64,000 nucleotides of DNA. Origin: Mnemiopsis leidyi (lineage: Eukaryota > Ctenophora > Tentaculata > Lobata > Bolinopsidae). Shown here piece by piece: positions 44,901-57,421 of the stretch. Location of the stretch: assembly GCA_000226015.1 (NCBI GenBank), contig JH152694.1, positions 202,644 to 266,643 on the forward strand, read 5' to 3'. The notes under the pieces were generated by a model that saw nothing but the letters and a program-made list of their open reading frames with translations, was not told the DNA's origin and did not search any database. Numbering within the stretch: position 1 is the first letter of the stretch; each line of letters begins with the position of its first letter. The position numbers were made by a program, and so were the translations under genes.

Positions 44901-45282
44901 TTTCCTCCCCCAAGCTCTCCTCTCTCTTCTCTTCTCTGTCAAGTTCTACGCCTCCCCAGAACTCTGCCTCACTCTGCAGACCGTCACATTTGTCATGTTC
45001 AACAAAGTCTCCACCTCCCAGTATTTTCTCTGGTACTTCTGGTTGCTACCTCTCCTTTATCCTCGTCTGAAGATAAGCCTTGTTAGAGCCGCCTCGCTCC
45101 TCGGACTCTGGTTTGCTGGACAAGGGCTGTGGTTGTGGACTGGGTATTTGGTAGAGTTCGAGTGTAAGAACTGTTTTCTTGTCATGCACTGTGCTGGGCT
45201 CTTCTTCCTTCTGTCACAGTGTTATATCGTGTGTTGTCTGGTTGTGTCTTCTCGCACTCAGTCGTCTCAGAAAACTGAGTAA
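41986..45282 (+). CDS. PIGM: GPI alpha-1,4-mannosyltransferase I (PIG-M)
   Basis: Exons 41986-42170 and 44292-45282 join in phase to give 391 residues; human PIG-M has 423. The alignment is close throughout: LLRICLVLYGEV, then KYTDVDYKVFSDAARHVRAG with the luminal DXD-type catalytic D36-V-D38, SPYQRLTYRYTPLLALLLQP, GKLLFSAADL, WLLNPFSAGVSTRGNAESLL, HLKIYPIIYSLPLYL, RTDTRHNFSPYFYLLYL, FNKVSTSQYFLWYFWLLPLL and LLGLWFAGQGLWLWTGYLVE. PIG-M is a multi-spanning ER membrane enzyme that adds the first mannose to the GPI precursor from dolichol-phosphate mannose. It acts with PIG-X, which is not in this window. The single intron is 2.1 kb, long for this locus, and contains a (TC)n run near 43989. The whole protein looks intact. 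Confidence 0.95.
42171..44291. other. PIGM intron
   Basis: 2.1 kb, AT-rich, with a (TC)9 stretch at about 43989-44008. No nested gene seen; a 100-codon minus-strand frame at 42893-43195 has no recognisable feature. Confidence 0.5.
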
Positions 45283-46745
45283 GTTTCTGGTTTGTAAATT
45301 TGAAACTAGCTTGGTTAGTAAACTTTATTTGATATTTAGTTGTAGTCGCAATTTGAAATTTCTATGTTTTATCAGTTTATATGAGTTTTTCTCAGTATAG
45401 TAGTCAATCTGTCTCACTAACCACCAACCAGAATTTAGAGATAGATCTCGTAAAAATATCAGACAAAAATCCGCGATCGCATATTTAATGCAGTTTATGT
45501 TTAAAAAGTTGTAGTTACACTAAGATTTAGTGACATGCATCGTGTTGGGCCTTAGTTGTTGCCTTTGCAGAAGTTCAATTCCGGGGCAGTTAGTTTTGTG
45601 TTCTTCATACAAATATCTTTGTCTCAACGTGTCTATTGTTATAGTTTAAGTTAGTGAGAAAGAAAAACATTGTTCTTACTTTGTTTGCGCCCCATCAGAT
45701 TCAGCCCGCTATTCAGAATATTGTTTATTCTCAATATTCGCTAGCTTTATACATAATAGATTATAGTTATACCCCATTATTAGTCAAACAGTCACTGTTG
45801 ACTAATCATCCACATATATTCTTTGTATTTCACGAGTCCCCGTGATATTCCATTCTTTATGCCCTTCTCTGATGTGATAACGGTGTCTGAGCACAGTGTT
45901 GAAGTATTGTTGTTAGTGGTCGCTCAATCATGTGATCTTATGCAAATATAGGACTCGGAATAAAGACACTTTTCTATCGTGTGTATTATGTAGAACTAGT
46001 TGCATATTAAATCAAGTGTTAAAACTTGGTGGATTGACGGTAGTTCCCTTGCAGTTGTGATTGTATATATTTGGCAACTTTACAATTCCAAGAACACAAT
46101 TTCAAGAACACAACCATGATACACTTCTAATATAAACCCACCTGGGTTTATAAGTTCCTGCTAAATCAATTAAACCTAGATATAATAATTCATCTTCTAC
46201 ATAATTGCTTTATAGTGTTCACTTCTCGTTCAGTCTCTCTAACTTAGTCCAAACTTAGTCAAACTACATTTGAAATAAGATCTGACCATGTGCTCTAACT
46301 GAATTGTTCCTCCTCCTCCTCCCTTATTGCTCATTAGTGTGAAGTGTGTAAGTCCGTGTGTTTGTCAATGTCTGTTCGTTTTTGTGTCTGTGTGTCTGTG
46401 TGAGGGCTGATGGAAATTACTCACATGCAACTCACGTCGTTAGTTAGTTTCGATAATTAGCGCATGATATGTCAGCGTTAAATTACCACTTCTTTATTGT
46501 TGGGAGGCATAAAGTCTCTTTCAAAATCGAGTCTGATTTCGTTCTTTAAGTTATCGCATCTCTTGCTTCACGGTTCCCAATCTTTGTTTTGTCGTTGTCA
46601 TTGCGAAACAGGGTCGTGCTTACTGAGCGATGAGCAATGCTAGATCTAGCATTCCTCCAACTTAACAGAAGTGAAATTTTGGACAGATTGATTGCATATT
46701 TGGCTGTACATTGACTCGTAGATATCCCCGACCCTGCTTGCGATT
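45283..46745. other. PIGM 3' flank, no gene seen
   Basis: AT-rich DNA with a (CCT)n patch near 46310 and a GT-rich patch near 46350-46400. No supported exon. Confidence 0.4.
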
Positions 46746-46975
46746 TATTTGTTGGCGAACATCAGTAACTATAAATATTTATTGCAGTATCTATTTGTTG
46801 GAGAACATCAGTAACTATAAACATTTATTGCAGTATCTATTTGTTGAAGAACATCAGTAACTATAAACATTTATTGCAGTATCTATTTGTTGGAGAACAT
46901 CAGTAACTATAAACATTTATTGCAGTATCTATTTGTTGGAGAACATCAGTAACTATAAACATTTATTGCAGTTTC
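46746..46975. repeat. 46-bp minisatellite with acceptor-like units
   Basis: Five units start at 46746, 46792, 46838, 46884 and 46930 (period 46), containing tatttgttggagaacatcag and taactataaacatttattgc + ag. The 'taactat...tttattgcag' part resembles a branch point plus 3' splice site. No exon follows the last unit that I can recognise. Confidence 0.92.
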
Positions 46976-48004
46976 TCGAACTAATGACGTCTTTTTGATT
47001 TGGAGCCATCGTTCACCACTTTCAATCTAGCATGACTCACTTAAAAGCAGTAATAGGTAGCAAGTAACCGATACTTTTGTTGCACTTTCCCGAACTCAAG
47101 AGAGTTATTTGAGAAATTTAAGTTTATAGCACAATTATTTAACACGACAACATTCTTTAAAATTTCTCTATAAAAAAGGACAAATAAATGGAGATCTATT
47201 ACTGTAACTTAAAAGCTTTAACACCTATTATACCGTGACATTGATTCTATGCTATTTTTGTACAGTTTCGTTAATTCGTTCCACATAATCTTGCGTTGTT
47301 ATACAGTCAGGTCAGGACATATCTTGTCAGTAAAGTGTTTAGTGCTGATCATAACCACATTCCATCTCTTGATTTTCCCTCAGTCTCCGTCAAAGTCGGT
47401 TGTTTGGTATTTTTTAATGTTCTTTTCGGGTGATGTTGCAAAGGCTAGGTATTGGGTTAGTTTTTGTAAAGGAAATCGATTTCTTCAACATTCTAAATTT
47501 GCTGAATAGATCTGAAGAATTTTGTAAAAAAGCATTCGTATTTTAGATTAATTGTTTCTGTGCAATTACCTATCAGGGCAGCGTTCTTAAGAAAGGTAAC
47601 TAGTTGATTAAATCTTGTAACTATATTAAAGCTCATTATCAAACAAAGGAACTTATATTATGTAGAGAAAGATTTATAAACCTGATAACTACAACAGTAT
47701 AACACCTAACATATTATAATTATCATAATTTTGATTAGGTATTGTGTGTTATTATCGTACATGATCTCCATTAATACGTCCCCGATAAACTTGTATTACC
47801 TGCGTTCTTTTGTCGCTATAGCGACTAACATGGCGTATATTAAAGTATACTCTACAGTTATTATTAAAGTATATCTGTCTCTACAGTTCAGACTCATTAA
47901 GTTTATAATTTAAAATTTAGAAGGCTGATATCTCAATCAGGGTGTAAGGACTGATTTTGATTTGGCCGTTGCCCGTTTTGCTTTTTCCCGATAACTTGAT
48001 ACCG
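46976..48004. other. non-coding stretch, no gene seen
   Basis: AT-rich. Open frames of 60 to 86 codons show no recognisable domain. Confidence 0.4.
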
Positions 48005-48480
48005 CCTAGTAAGTCAGTAAAACCCAGATACCTAGTACCCTAGTATAATGGTTACCTAGCACCCTAGTCAACTAGAACCCTAGTACCCTTTTTCCGGGTA
48101 CCCTGTTACCATGGTTACCTAGTACACATTTACCCTAATTACCTAGTACCCTGTTACCCTAGTTACCGAGTATCATGATACATGGTACCATGGTACCCTG
48201 TCACCATGGTTACCAAGTTACTTAGTACCCTTTTACCATGGTAACCTGGTACCCTGGTACCGGGTACTTTAGTTGGCTAGTTACCTAGTACCATGGTACC
48301 CTAGTTACATATAATTCTGGTACCCTGTCACCATGGTTACCAAGTTACTTAGTACCCTTTTACCATGGTAACCTAGTACCCTGGTACCGGGTACCCTAGT
48401 TGGCTAGTTACCTAGTACCATGGTACCCTAGTTACAGGTTATTCTGGTACCCTGTTACCATGGTTACCTAGTTATTTAGT
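48005..48480. repeat. higher-order repeat of ~10-bp GGTACC/CCATGG units
   Basis: Short words (ctagtaccctggtacc, accatggttacc) are repeated irregularly. From 48191 they fall into a 127-bp higher-order unit, with tggtaccctg starting at 48191, 48318 and 48445. GGTACC and CCATGG palindromes are very dense, which would allow many alternative hairpins. Confidence 0.9.
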
Positions 48481-48594
48481 GAAGCCTGTTTGTGATAACT
48501 TGCCCCGACCCGGGACCATGTTTCCTCGCGTAATGTCATATCGTGTGGCTGGCGTGTGTACAAGATGAGAACTTAACTACTTCTAATTTCAAAC

Positions 48595-48954
48595 ATGAAG
48601 CCCTCTCGAACTTGTCTGGATTCCCCCATATTTTCCGTTCTAATTAGTACAGAGAAGTTTTATCTAGCTGTTCTTTTCGCCATGTTCATTATAATTTGTC
48701 GTTTTAGTGAATACTATTTCAATCAGTTCAGACAGTCACCACATACATATCATGTGTTTTCAGTGGCATGTTTGCACCAACTTACTTATCTGTTGAAAGC
48801 CGGAGATAATTTTTATCTTCGCCTTGCTGTTTTGTGTTTTCTTTCAGACTTCTATGTAGGGCATCAAGACGTCTGGTCACTAGCAATTTTATCCTATCTG
48901 ATAGATTTCGCTAAAATTTTATTCCCTGATAATTCAACAAACGCATTTAGATAG
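48595..48954 (+). CDS. hypothetical hydrophobic open frame
   Basis: An ATG-initiated frame of 119 codons. It has one likely membrane segment (FYLAVLFAMFIIICRF) and further hydrophobic stretches (LRLAVLCFLSDFYVG, LAILSYLIDFAKILF). I recognise no family. There is no splice evidence, and the surrounding DNA is repeat-rich. It could be a lineage-specific gene or a chance frame. Confidence 0.2.
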   Translation: MKPSRTCLDSPIFSVLISTEKFYLAVLFAMFIIICRFSEYYFNQFRQSPHTYHVFSVACLHQLTYLLKAGDNFYLRLAVLCFLSDFYVGHQDVWSLAILSYLIDFAKILFPDNSTNAFR

Positions 48955-49537
48955 TCCACAATGTCGTGAGGTTCGTACATCTTAATTGGTTTTGTGTGTG
49001 AAGTTCCTCATATTTTTCTACCACCTGGCACACATATATGTGTGCTCCCTGCTGGATACTTATTTCCCTCAGAGTTCTCATGTGTTTCAAACCTTCTTCA
49101 GCTGCAATGTATGGTTATTTCAATATTTCATATTGTGCTGATGGGCAAGTCTGCTACTGAGTAGATTTGTTTAAATGTTTAGTTGTCCTTGAAAATGCTT
49201 CTTTGTCGATGTTATTTTTTCTGTTAAGTGATGATTAAGTTATTAGGTGAAGTTGACGATAGCTTGGTTCCTGATGAACTGCTTTTAAAGTCCTCTGTCC
49301 ATAAACCAATTTCAATCTGTACTATTGTACCCCTGCCTGTACCATTGTGTCCTTAGTCCCATTATTTGTGTCTTATTCACTATTTTTGTATCCTATTCAC
49401 AATTGTTGTCATGGGTATCCCCATCCTATGTTGCCCTCTATTTTGTAGAATTATAAGGTTCCACACCGTTGTCCACCGTTTTCTTCTCACTGTACGATTC
49501 AGTAGGGTATAATGATACCAAAACACGTGCTATTCTT
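48955..49537. other. non-coding stretch
   Basis: Contains a short near-palindrome cacacatatatgtgtgctcc near 49030 and short repeated 'gtaccattgt' and 'cctattcac' words. No gene seen. Confidence 0.35.
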
Positions 49538-49647
49538 CAACTCTCCTGAATATTCAGTAGGTACCCACTTCTAGGTTTTTAGGGACATCCAACAACTCTC
49601 CTGAATATTCATTAGGTACGTACTTCTAGGATTTTTGGGATATCCAG
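49538..49647. repeat. 55-bp tandem duplication
   Basis: The unit beginning caactctcctgaatattca occurs at 49538 and 49593, containing 'taggtac' and 'acttctagg' words, with several differences. Confidence 0.8.
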
Positions 49648-49730
49648 CAGAGGGCCCCTATACCTACTCCCTCAGTGCATATGTATACGTATATATACTG
49701 GTTGTACAGTCATGTGAAGTTTCGAAAGAC

Positions 49731-49909
49731 TAGTGAAATAACGTATAGTGAAATAACGTATAGTGAAATAACGTACAGTGAAATAACGTACAGTGAAATA
49801 ACGTATAGTGAAATAACGTATAGTGAAATAACGTATAGTGAAATAACGTATAGTGAAATAACGTATAGTGAAATAACGTATAGTGAAATAACGTATAGTG
49901 AAATAACGT
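49731..49909. repeat. 15-bp minisatellite, about 12 units
   Basis: The unit agtgaaataacgta(t/c) is tandemly repeated with almost no variation. The period is a multiple of three, so both strands stay open by construction (SEITY repeats on the plus strand). This is not evidence of a gene. It is followed by a (TG)n run at about 49960-49990. Confidence 0.95.
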
Positions 49910-49990
49910 AGAAGTTATGTGGTGGCGGAAGTTGCTGTTAGTTGTAATTGTTATACTTGTGTGTGTGTACTGTGTGTGTGTGTGTGTGTG

Positions 49991-51133
49991 GTCTGGGTCG
50001 CCACTTTGTTCACTGAGAAGGTGCCTATTTGTGTACATTTGTATACTTGATTGCTGTTCCTCACTTGTTGTTGCTAGCCTCTTAGCCCTCTGTCTTTGTT
50101 CCTTTGTAAGATTTTCTTTCCCTATTTTCTGTCTCTGGTAACTGGGAAACTTGTTTTGTTTACTTCATTCTGTCGGAATTTGGAGTATTCTTCTGGACTT
50201 TCATTTCTTAGTCTCTTCAATAGTTGCCAGTTTTTCGTGCTATTGTAGTATTACTCCTTTGTTTTAATGCCAACAGTTAGAATTTGCTCTATTTTATAAA
50301 TACTTCTGTTGTTAGTCCTGTAATATCAATTGCACTTTTCTCATGTTGTTACTTGTTATAGCTTAATGGGAGAACTTGATGAATTCTCATGTTGTTAACA
50401 TTACAACGGCAGTTTTCTTGAAAACTAGCTATTTCGACAAAGTACCGACTCCCATTACAAGTTACTAGTCTATAAAGTTCGTTCATTAGTTCAATATTTA
50501 GTGGAATGTTAAGTTTAGTTGAACCTTACGTTTTAACTTCTTTACATAGTTATCTCGTAACTTGACATAGTTATCTCGTTAAGATTACCTCTTCTCATTG
50601 AACAGTACTGTAGTTGTCAGTGAAAAGGCTTGTTTCTTACAGGGCTGAGTTTATTCCTGTAGAAATAGCTTTGTCAAGATAACCTTGATTTGATTTCTCA
50701 ATAGAATTTTCAACAGCAAAAGCATTAGAATCGCACATTTCGGATATCTTAGCTTAAATCTTGTTAAAAGAAGTTCGGGAACTGTGCCAGCTCTATAAAT
50801 CTCAATTGTATATGCCATTATGTAACGAACAGTTGAGTTCCGATACAATTCCAATCAAGGATCAAACTGCAGCACAAGTACGAACTATTAATAAATCTTG
50901 TCGACAGTGGGGCTCACTGCCATTATCTTTAAACATATGTGTACATATGTGTGTTAAACAAGGGTCTATTATACAGACGACGTTTCAACGAGACACAAAA
51001 CTGTCACTATTCAAGGAGATAATCTTTGTGTCATTATGCTGAGATAAGTCAGATGACCTGGTCTATGTTGTGAGTAATATAGCGATCCAAAACAGAACTT
51101 GTAAGGCTTGTTGGGCCTTAGCGACACCATTTC
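49991..51133. other. non-coding stretch, no gene seen
   Basis: AT-rich, with a 93-codon frame starting near 50761 that has no recognisable feature. Confidence 0.4.
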
Positions 51134-51233
51134 GTGCACGTGCTGTTGCCTTGGTAACATCATTATGTGCACGTGCTGTTGTCATGGTAACATCATTATG
51201 TGCACGTGTTATTGTCAATGTAGCAACAATTTT
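51134..51233. promoter_or_regulatory. 33-bp tandem repeat carrying E-box plus X-box
   Basis: Three units of 33 bp each contain gtgCACGTG (51137, 51170, 51203). Units 1 and 2 are followed by an RFX X-box half-site pair: GTTGCCTTGGTAAC at 51145-51158 is a perfect X-box, and GTTGTCATGGTAAC at 51178-51191 has one mismatch. The third unit is degenerate. The paired spacing is kept by the duplication. A regulatory role is inferred; no nearby gene is recognised. Confidence 0.45.
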
Positions 51234-54200
51234 GACTATTCCGAACACATTGTGGGACAGGATCGCAACACGACAACACGAACCACCTATTCTCCAGTAA
51301 TGGACATATGTCATATTGTTCAAATATCCATGTTGCAGTGCTGATGTGTGGTTGTATGTCTGCTCTATAGATATTGAAGTAGACTAGACAGGGGTACCCT
51401 AGCACTTGTCAACGCCCACTAGTTTGTCAACCGATTGGCATGTCGTCATTTCTCAATAACCTAAATAAAATTTGCGTTAGGCATAATTATCAGTTACGTT
51501 TGCGGTAAACGCTTCTAAATGTTGTTTTATAACATTGGCTCCTTTGTAAATATTATCATACTCTAAGTCAACGTTTTATTGGAATCTTCCAAAAACGTGA
51601 TACTCCATACCTTGTCTTGTTCAATTTAACTTATTTATTTAACTATTTACTTATTGAACAATTGAACAGTTTACCTCCGCGTTCTCCTATCAGAACGTGC
51701 TAAATGTCTCACGTCTAAGTACCCGATAGTTACAAAGTTATACTTTTCTGAAGTAACCTTGCCGCTCTATCGTCTGCAATACCATTACATCAGAGATGAA
51801 GAACTTAACGCCGATATATCGATAAATAAAGTCTGTTGCTATTTTATCGGGATCTTTTTAGTAGTGTCCAATGACATTTTACTTTTTACTACTGTAAATA
51901 CTTGTGGCCAATGTTTAACTGTTTTCTAAATACTTGTGGCCAATGTTTTACTATTTCATTCCTCAACAACCTAAATAAAATGCGTTGGGCAAAATTATCA
52001 TTATAATCGTTATCATTATTAATACGATTTGTTAAGCATTAATTACTAGTAGTTGTAGCAGGTAGCTTATTGAGGTTTGTTAAGCATTAATAACTAGCAG
52101 TTGTAGCAGGTAGCTTATTGAGGTTTGTTAAGCATAGTATAAGTACTCTACTTTACTCCCCTTTACTTATTTCTTGCGTCCACCCTTTCACCAGTTAAAG
52201 TAGCTATGAAATAAAAGCATGCACGTTAGAATTAAGATACGAGTTAAGACCATATAAATATTATATCTATATATGGCAATAGTTCGAGTGAATTTCATGT
52301 TGTTTTGCTGTGTATACATCCAGTTAAGAGTAACCTAGTCTTCACTTTCTTAATTCCCCCAAGGGACCCGGTCAGAAAGCTCTCTGGGTGAAATCGCGCC
52401 GCCGACCATTTTAGAGAGAGAGAACAGAGAGAAGTTCCATTATTCCTCGTTTTCTGTCCTCTTACTAATTGACTATTTTACTAGTTCACTCTTTAGCAAT
52501 TTTTCATTTCAGAAATTGTTGCTAAAGCATCAAAGCTGTGGCTAAAGCTGTGGGATGTTAGTTGTGGCAGTTTCTGTTTTTCAATAATCCTACCCAGCAT
52601 TTCATAAATTTCTAGAGAATGGAATTGAAGTATGCTAATGCATTTTTGCTAGAATCAACGCGACGCAATGGCCTTGATTACTTACTGTTTGAAGTCGTTT
52701 CCTTTCGATATAGTCTTACTTGACGCTTATAATTGATAGATCGTTGGATAGAGGACCACACGTTGTCTGAACGAAGGAACCAATGATAGTCGTTGAGCAC
52801 ATAGTTTTAGTGATAACACATTGTTCACCTGCTCCTGGCCATGTTGCATTTCAGATTTATTCTTTTTCATTTCGGTCTTCAAAGAATTGTGTGAATAAAG
52901 TAAGTGCTTGTGTAAGGTAAACGTCTAAGAATTGACGAATATGATCAAGATCAGGGTCCTGCCGTCATCGATCTCTTTAATCATGGTGTCACGTCTTATC
53001 TTCATGTAATCAGTTCAATAAGTAATTAGTACATTAACGGAACGACCAACACCCCTAATTATATAAAGGACTAGGCACTCCCGAACTGCAGCCACAGGGT
53101 CAAACTTAAGTCGTCATCATTAAAGTGATGTAATTCCATGGCAGTGATGTTGTTACATCACACCTCATGACATGCAACTCACTTTCCCTCTTCCCGGACT
53201 CCGGAAGTCACCTGATTGAGTTCTGATCTTCAGAAGTAGACACCAGCTTCCCAGTAATGACTTAATGAATTGATTGAGCGCCGCTAACATCAGTTTAAGT
53301 GACGTTAAATATCGGCTATGATACATTCTCCATTATAAGGTTATAAGAGTACAAGATTCAAGAGCAGATGAGACGGTTTGAATATAACCGTTTCAATGTG
53401 CTACAAGAGTTTAAACCTCTCAACAGCTCATTGGCCTTTGTCATTTTGTAAATTCTCTTAGTGTAGTCTTACTCGCCTTAGTTTATTTGTGTACTCACAG
53501 TTCGGGTTTGGAATTTATATAATCGACAGACGATGTTGTTTGTAATTTATATTTATTTATATTATAACATAATTGTATAATAAGCGCTTAGGTCTGTTAG
53601 CCTTCGTTACCTATTCTCACTTGAACGCATTTAAATTTCTTTCTTCGCGTTATTCTGAACTGGTTATTTCTTTTGTGTGTTTCTTGCTGCACGCAGTTTT
53701 TCTTTTGTATTTTTAGCTAATTATCGAGTTCACTTTAAACTTCTTTCAGCTGGATAATTTAGGTTTAATAGTTACTGTCTTTTTACAATCATCAGTTAAG
53801 CCCTCTGCGTGTGGAATACGAGGCCAAAAGTGTTTTAGAGCAAAGATGAAAGAAATATAGCCATCGTTACTGATAAAGGTTTATTCACAAGGCTGAGGAT
53901 GATGTGCGAATTCTTACAAATTTTGTCACTTGTCTGAACTAGATTATGGTACTAAAATTTTATGTAGTTTCCGGATAGGAACATTATTTATTAGTCGCAT
54001 GTTAAATGATGATTATTGAATATGATGTAGTCTAAACATTGAAACGTCGACTTACATTTCCTGAAACGAGCTCGTTTACCTTGTCACGAACGTGAAAATC
54101 AGAAATTTTGAACAACAAACATCACTAAAATTGTAAATGGACAGGCACTTCTGATGACCTGGCGAGTGATGAAGAAGCGGATCAAATGTAGATAATAATA

Positions 54201-56182
54201 TCATGACAAGAGTTACCAGCTAAAGAATGTCGTCTCGATTGTGTCATGTAGCACGGTTCTAAGACTCAAATTCTTAAGAAACTTTTAATCTATCCATTTC
54301 TACCAGCTTCCTCGAGAACTAGACGTCACGACAACCTGTACGTGTTAGCAGTGCTTCTATTTGACAGGACCAAATACACGTGACATAATCTCGTGGTTTA
54401 ATCTACCAATGGGAAGCTAAAACTTTACCGAGCTATATGATCATATAGACTTCCAGAGTATCCTTCGAAACCTCCGTTATAGGTAGATAGGTTATATCAA
54501 ATCGTCACTTATAACGTAAAGTCTATCAGGATGACTCTCCTAAACTGAATCTATTTTAAGGGTCGATCAATCCGCAATTCCTAGTACTCCGATTAGTCTT
54601 GTTGTGCGGCGATCATGTTAACATGGTTAAGCTTGATCCTGAATTTTCTGGGTTTGTTATTATACGTTATCATTGAATTGTTAAACCGTTTTCTGTAAAG
54701 GCTCTTCTGGCTTCTAAGATAGTGTTATCATTTTACGGGAAAAGAATAAAATTCCAAGTTATCTTAATATTCAGGTTTCGGGACTAGCCCTTCGGAAAAA
54801 CTCAAGTTATTTGACTGGGTGATGCCAAGTTATTAACAAACCATCAAATTATATTCTAGTATTTTCTAACTACCACATAAATTTACACATATGTCAAGCT
54901 GATAACAGCCCAGCGCTAATGTGGCCTAATTCCCTGCTTGCCAGAAATAATTCTTATCGTAACGGTTCCATTTTTGAATAATATGTGAAAATTGCCGCAG
55001 GAGGCTCTTTAGTCTTTACCGAAAATTTGATTAGATTTAAGACAGACCCTATTTAAGACAGGTCCTATTTTGAAGCTGTCTGAGCAAGTACGTTGTATAG
55101 GTGTCCTTCCCACCTCTGTGATTGATTAATTGGTAATCGCTCTTTGTTTTATCTTTTACTTCTCACCTGCGACTAACAGTAACGTACTCTTTCTCTCTAT
55201 TGTTTCTCTGTATTTTTCCCATTTGAGTGAACTTTACCATTTTCACGATAAAAAAAGCTAGAATTTCTTCAGTCGAGGCTGACCCCTGACCACCTGATGT
55301 CGTTTATCCGCTCCAGTAAATGTTCACCACATAATTTCCCACTTGGACCACATAATTTCCACTTGGACCACCAGAAACCATGTGAATCCGTATTTGTTTA
55401 GTTTATCGCAGCCCAGACATGCTATGTTCTACCAGCTGCAGAGTGCAGCCATGCTAGATTCCTCCATTCCTTCAACATTCTTCAATTCCTGCATATTTAC
55501 ATTATGTCGGAACATGGGCACCTCTCGCCACTCCAACCTTTTCACTCTCTTATCTCCTGCTCTTGCAGAGTCACGTAAATATCAATTACCGTGTGTGTCT
55601 CCAAACCCTGCTTCTAGGTCACGTGACCAGCTGATATTTGTATTTCTGTACAGTCTCCTGTCCTCCACCTCCAGATTTGATTATTTGGTGTCGTAATAAA
55701 ATGAGACCGTGTGTGTGTGTGTGTTAGGTGTGTCCAACTGTTACTGTATGGTTTTGTCAAGCTGCTTTATTTGATTGATCTGACACTGAACTTTACTTTC
55801 CAAGTCTTCGAAGTCTATTTTCTCTCTAAGCTTACAGTTGTTTTACAAGATGTTGAGTTGTACGCTTACTTAGCAGTAGGTTATCTGTCAGTCAGACTGT
55901 ATATTTATGCCGTAACTAATGCACTTCCCTCGCTTTCTCTCTGTAATGAGATTATCAAAAAGATAAGAAAATAATCTCCCCGATAATATGCCAGCATCAC
56001 AAAATACTCAAATATTTATTAAATTCCAAATATCACTGTCGGTTTTGTGAGACTAGTGACTACCCTATCCGCTCTGTCACTCTCCTTCCCCCGACCTCTA
56101 ACATTACTCCCCATATAGGATGGTTTGAGGCAGCTGGGGCTGGAGCCCCTAAAACCCCCACCCTGCTGCTCAGACCGCCACC
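51234..56182. other. 5-kb gene-poor region
   Basis: Contains duplicated words (aaatacttgtggccaatgtt near 51896 and 51930; a roughly 50-bp unit with agttgtagcaggtagcttat near 52050 and 52100) and a GC-richer patch near 52380. Open frames at 55343-55696 and 55711-55974 have no recognisable domains. No supported gene. Confidence 0.4.
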
Positions 56183-57421
56183 ATGACTCCAACAAGTCTG
56201 GCTCTAAACCTGCCTACTAAGCTCTTCTTGGGGACGTACAACTTTCTTGTCATTATTATAGGACTGTTTGGGAACCTCTGCGTCCTCTACTGTTCGGTCA
56301 GGCATGGTCAGTGACATTTGGTTTAATTTTGATCGGCATCAGTTCATTTCTTTTAGATAATGAATCAAGTTATATTTTACCGCGTAAAATTCTACTAATA
56401 ATTTTAAGAAACTTTCCCCTACTAACGAACACCTCTCTCCCACTCAGGCGCTATCTCGATGGACGACACGACTCTAGCCTTCATAGAGAACCTAGCCCTA
56501 GCGGACATCCTCATCTCCCTGCTCTACTACCTCCCCATGTTGGTTACCCTCGTCTTCGACCGCTGGGTCTTCGGCTCCACCTTGTGCTGGTTTGTAGGTT
56601 TCTTCAGCTCTCACATACCCTTCCTGGCGGAGATCCTCGTTATCATGTCCATAGCTTGCTACAGAGTGTGGGTCCTCAAGAAGCCTCCCGATCAGAGGAA
56701 GCTCGTGACGGTGACCCACGTCAAGGTGCTAATCTCAGTGATATGGTTCGTGGTGACGATACCGGTGCTGTACTGGGCTATAGCGGGCGCGTACGCCACG
56801 TACTCACCCATGATCTACATCTGCACGTCCTCCAACCACATTCCAACAGCAGGGACCACTCTCTACAACTCCACAAAAGTCTTCACTGTGGTCTTCGTAG
56901 CTGTTCCCATGGTGATAGTCTTCTTCACCAGCGTCAAGATAATGCACACTATATGTGTGCACACTCTCTCTGTGGGTGTCTCTCTCATGCCTCACATCCG
57001 CTCCATCATCACCGTAAACCTCATCTGCTGGGCTTTCCTTGTCTCCTACGTCCCCATTTTCGTCATGATAGTCCTCAAGTCTACCGGACAATATGTACCC
57101 CTCTGGTTCGGACTTTTTCAGACTTACGCTAAGTCTGTACACGTGATCATCAACCCCTTCATCTACGTGGCCACCAACAGTAGGTTTAGACACTTTGTGT
57201 TGAACAAGTTGAGGAGAAGAGAAGAAGAGAGAAGTGTGGATACGGTAGGACAGGAAGGTCACCCCCTGTACGATCCCAATCAGTCTACTTCCACTCCTCA
57301 TGCTCCCCCCAGCCCTGCTCCTCCCTCTCCTTCCACTCCTCCCTCTCCTCCTTCTCTTCCTTCTCTTCCTGCTCTCCTTCCTCCACCTGAAAGTTGCAGC
57401 AAAATCAGCACAAGTGTCTGA
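56183..57421 (+). CDS. class A GPCR, two exons
   Basis: Exons 56183-56306 and 56448-57421 join in phase 1 to give 365 residues. The ATG has a good context (gccaccatgac). TM1 is FLVIIIGLFGNLCVLYCSV with the GN motif. TM2 is LALADILISLLYYLPMLVTL. The first outer loop has the conserved W and TM3 cysteine (RWVFGSTLCWFVGF). TM3 ends in IACYRVWVLKKP, where the DRY position reads CYR. TM4 is LISVIWFVVTIPVLYWAI, TM5 FTVVFVAVPMVIVFFTSV, TM6 ITVNLICWAFLVSYVPIF, and TM7 SVHVIINPFIYVATNSRFRH with a perfect NPxxY. The tail is basic, then strongly proline/serine-rich (PPSPAPPSPSTPPSPPS). Rhodopsin-family receptor of unknown ligand. The intron just after TM1 is short (141 bp). It shows no close similarity to the other two receptors in this window. 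Confidence 0.9.

Noticed and set aside
45570-45610. tRNA-like T-arm (agttcaattccgg)
   Set aside because: No matching acceptor, D or anticodon stems upstream; no tRNA can be folded.
49675-49911. Open frame encoding SEITY repeats, and its antisense counterpart
   Set aside because: Entirely produced by a 15-bp tandem repeat; a period divisible by three keeps several frames open without selection.
51063-51405. Open frames across the E-box/X-box repeat
   Set aside because: The 33-bp period is divisible by three, so frames stay open by construction.
52370-52440. Short minus-strand frame MVGGAISPRELSDRV
   Set aside because: Only 19 codons to the stop and no donor or partner exon.
55343-55974. Two adjacent plus-strand open frames
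   Set aside because: No recognisable domain, no matching splice sites, and the second begins in a (TG)n run.
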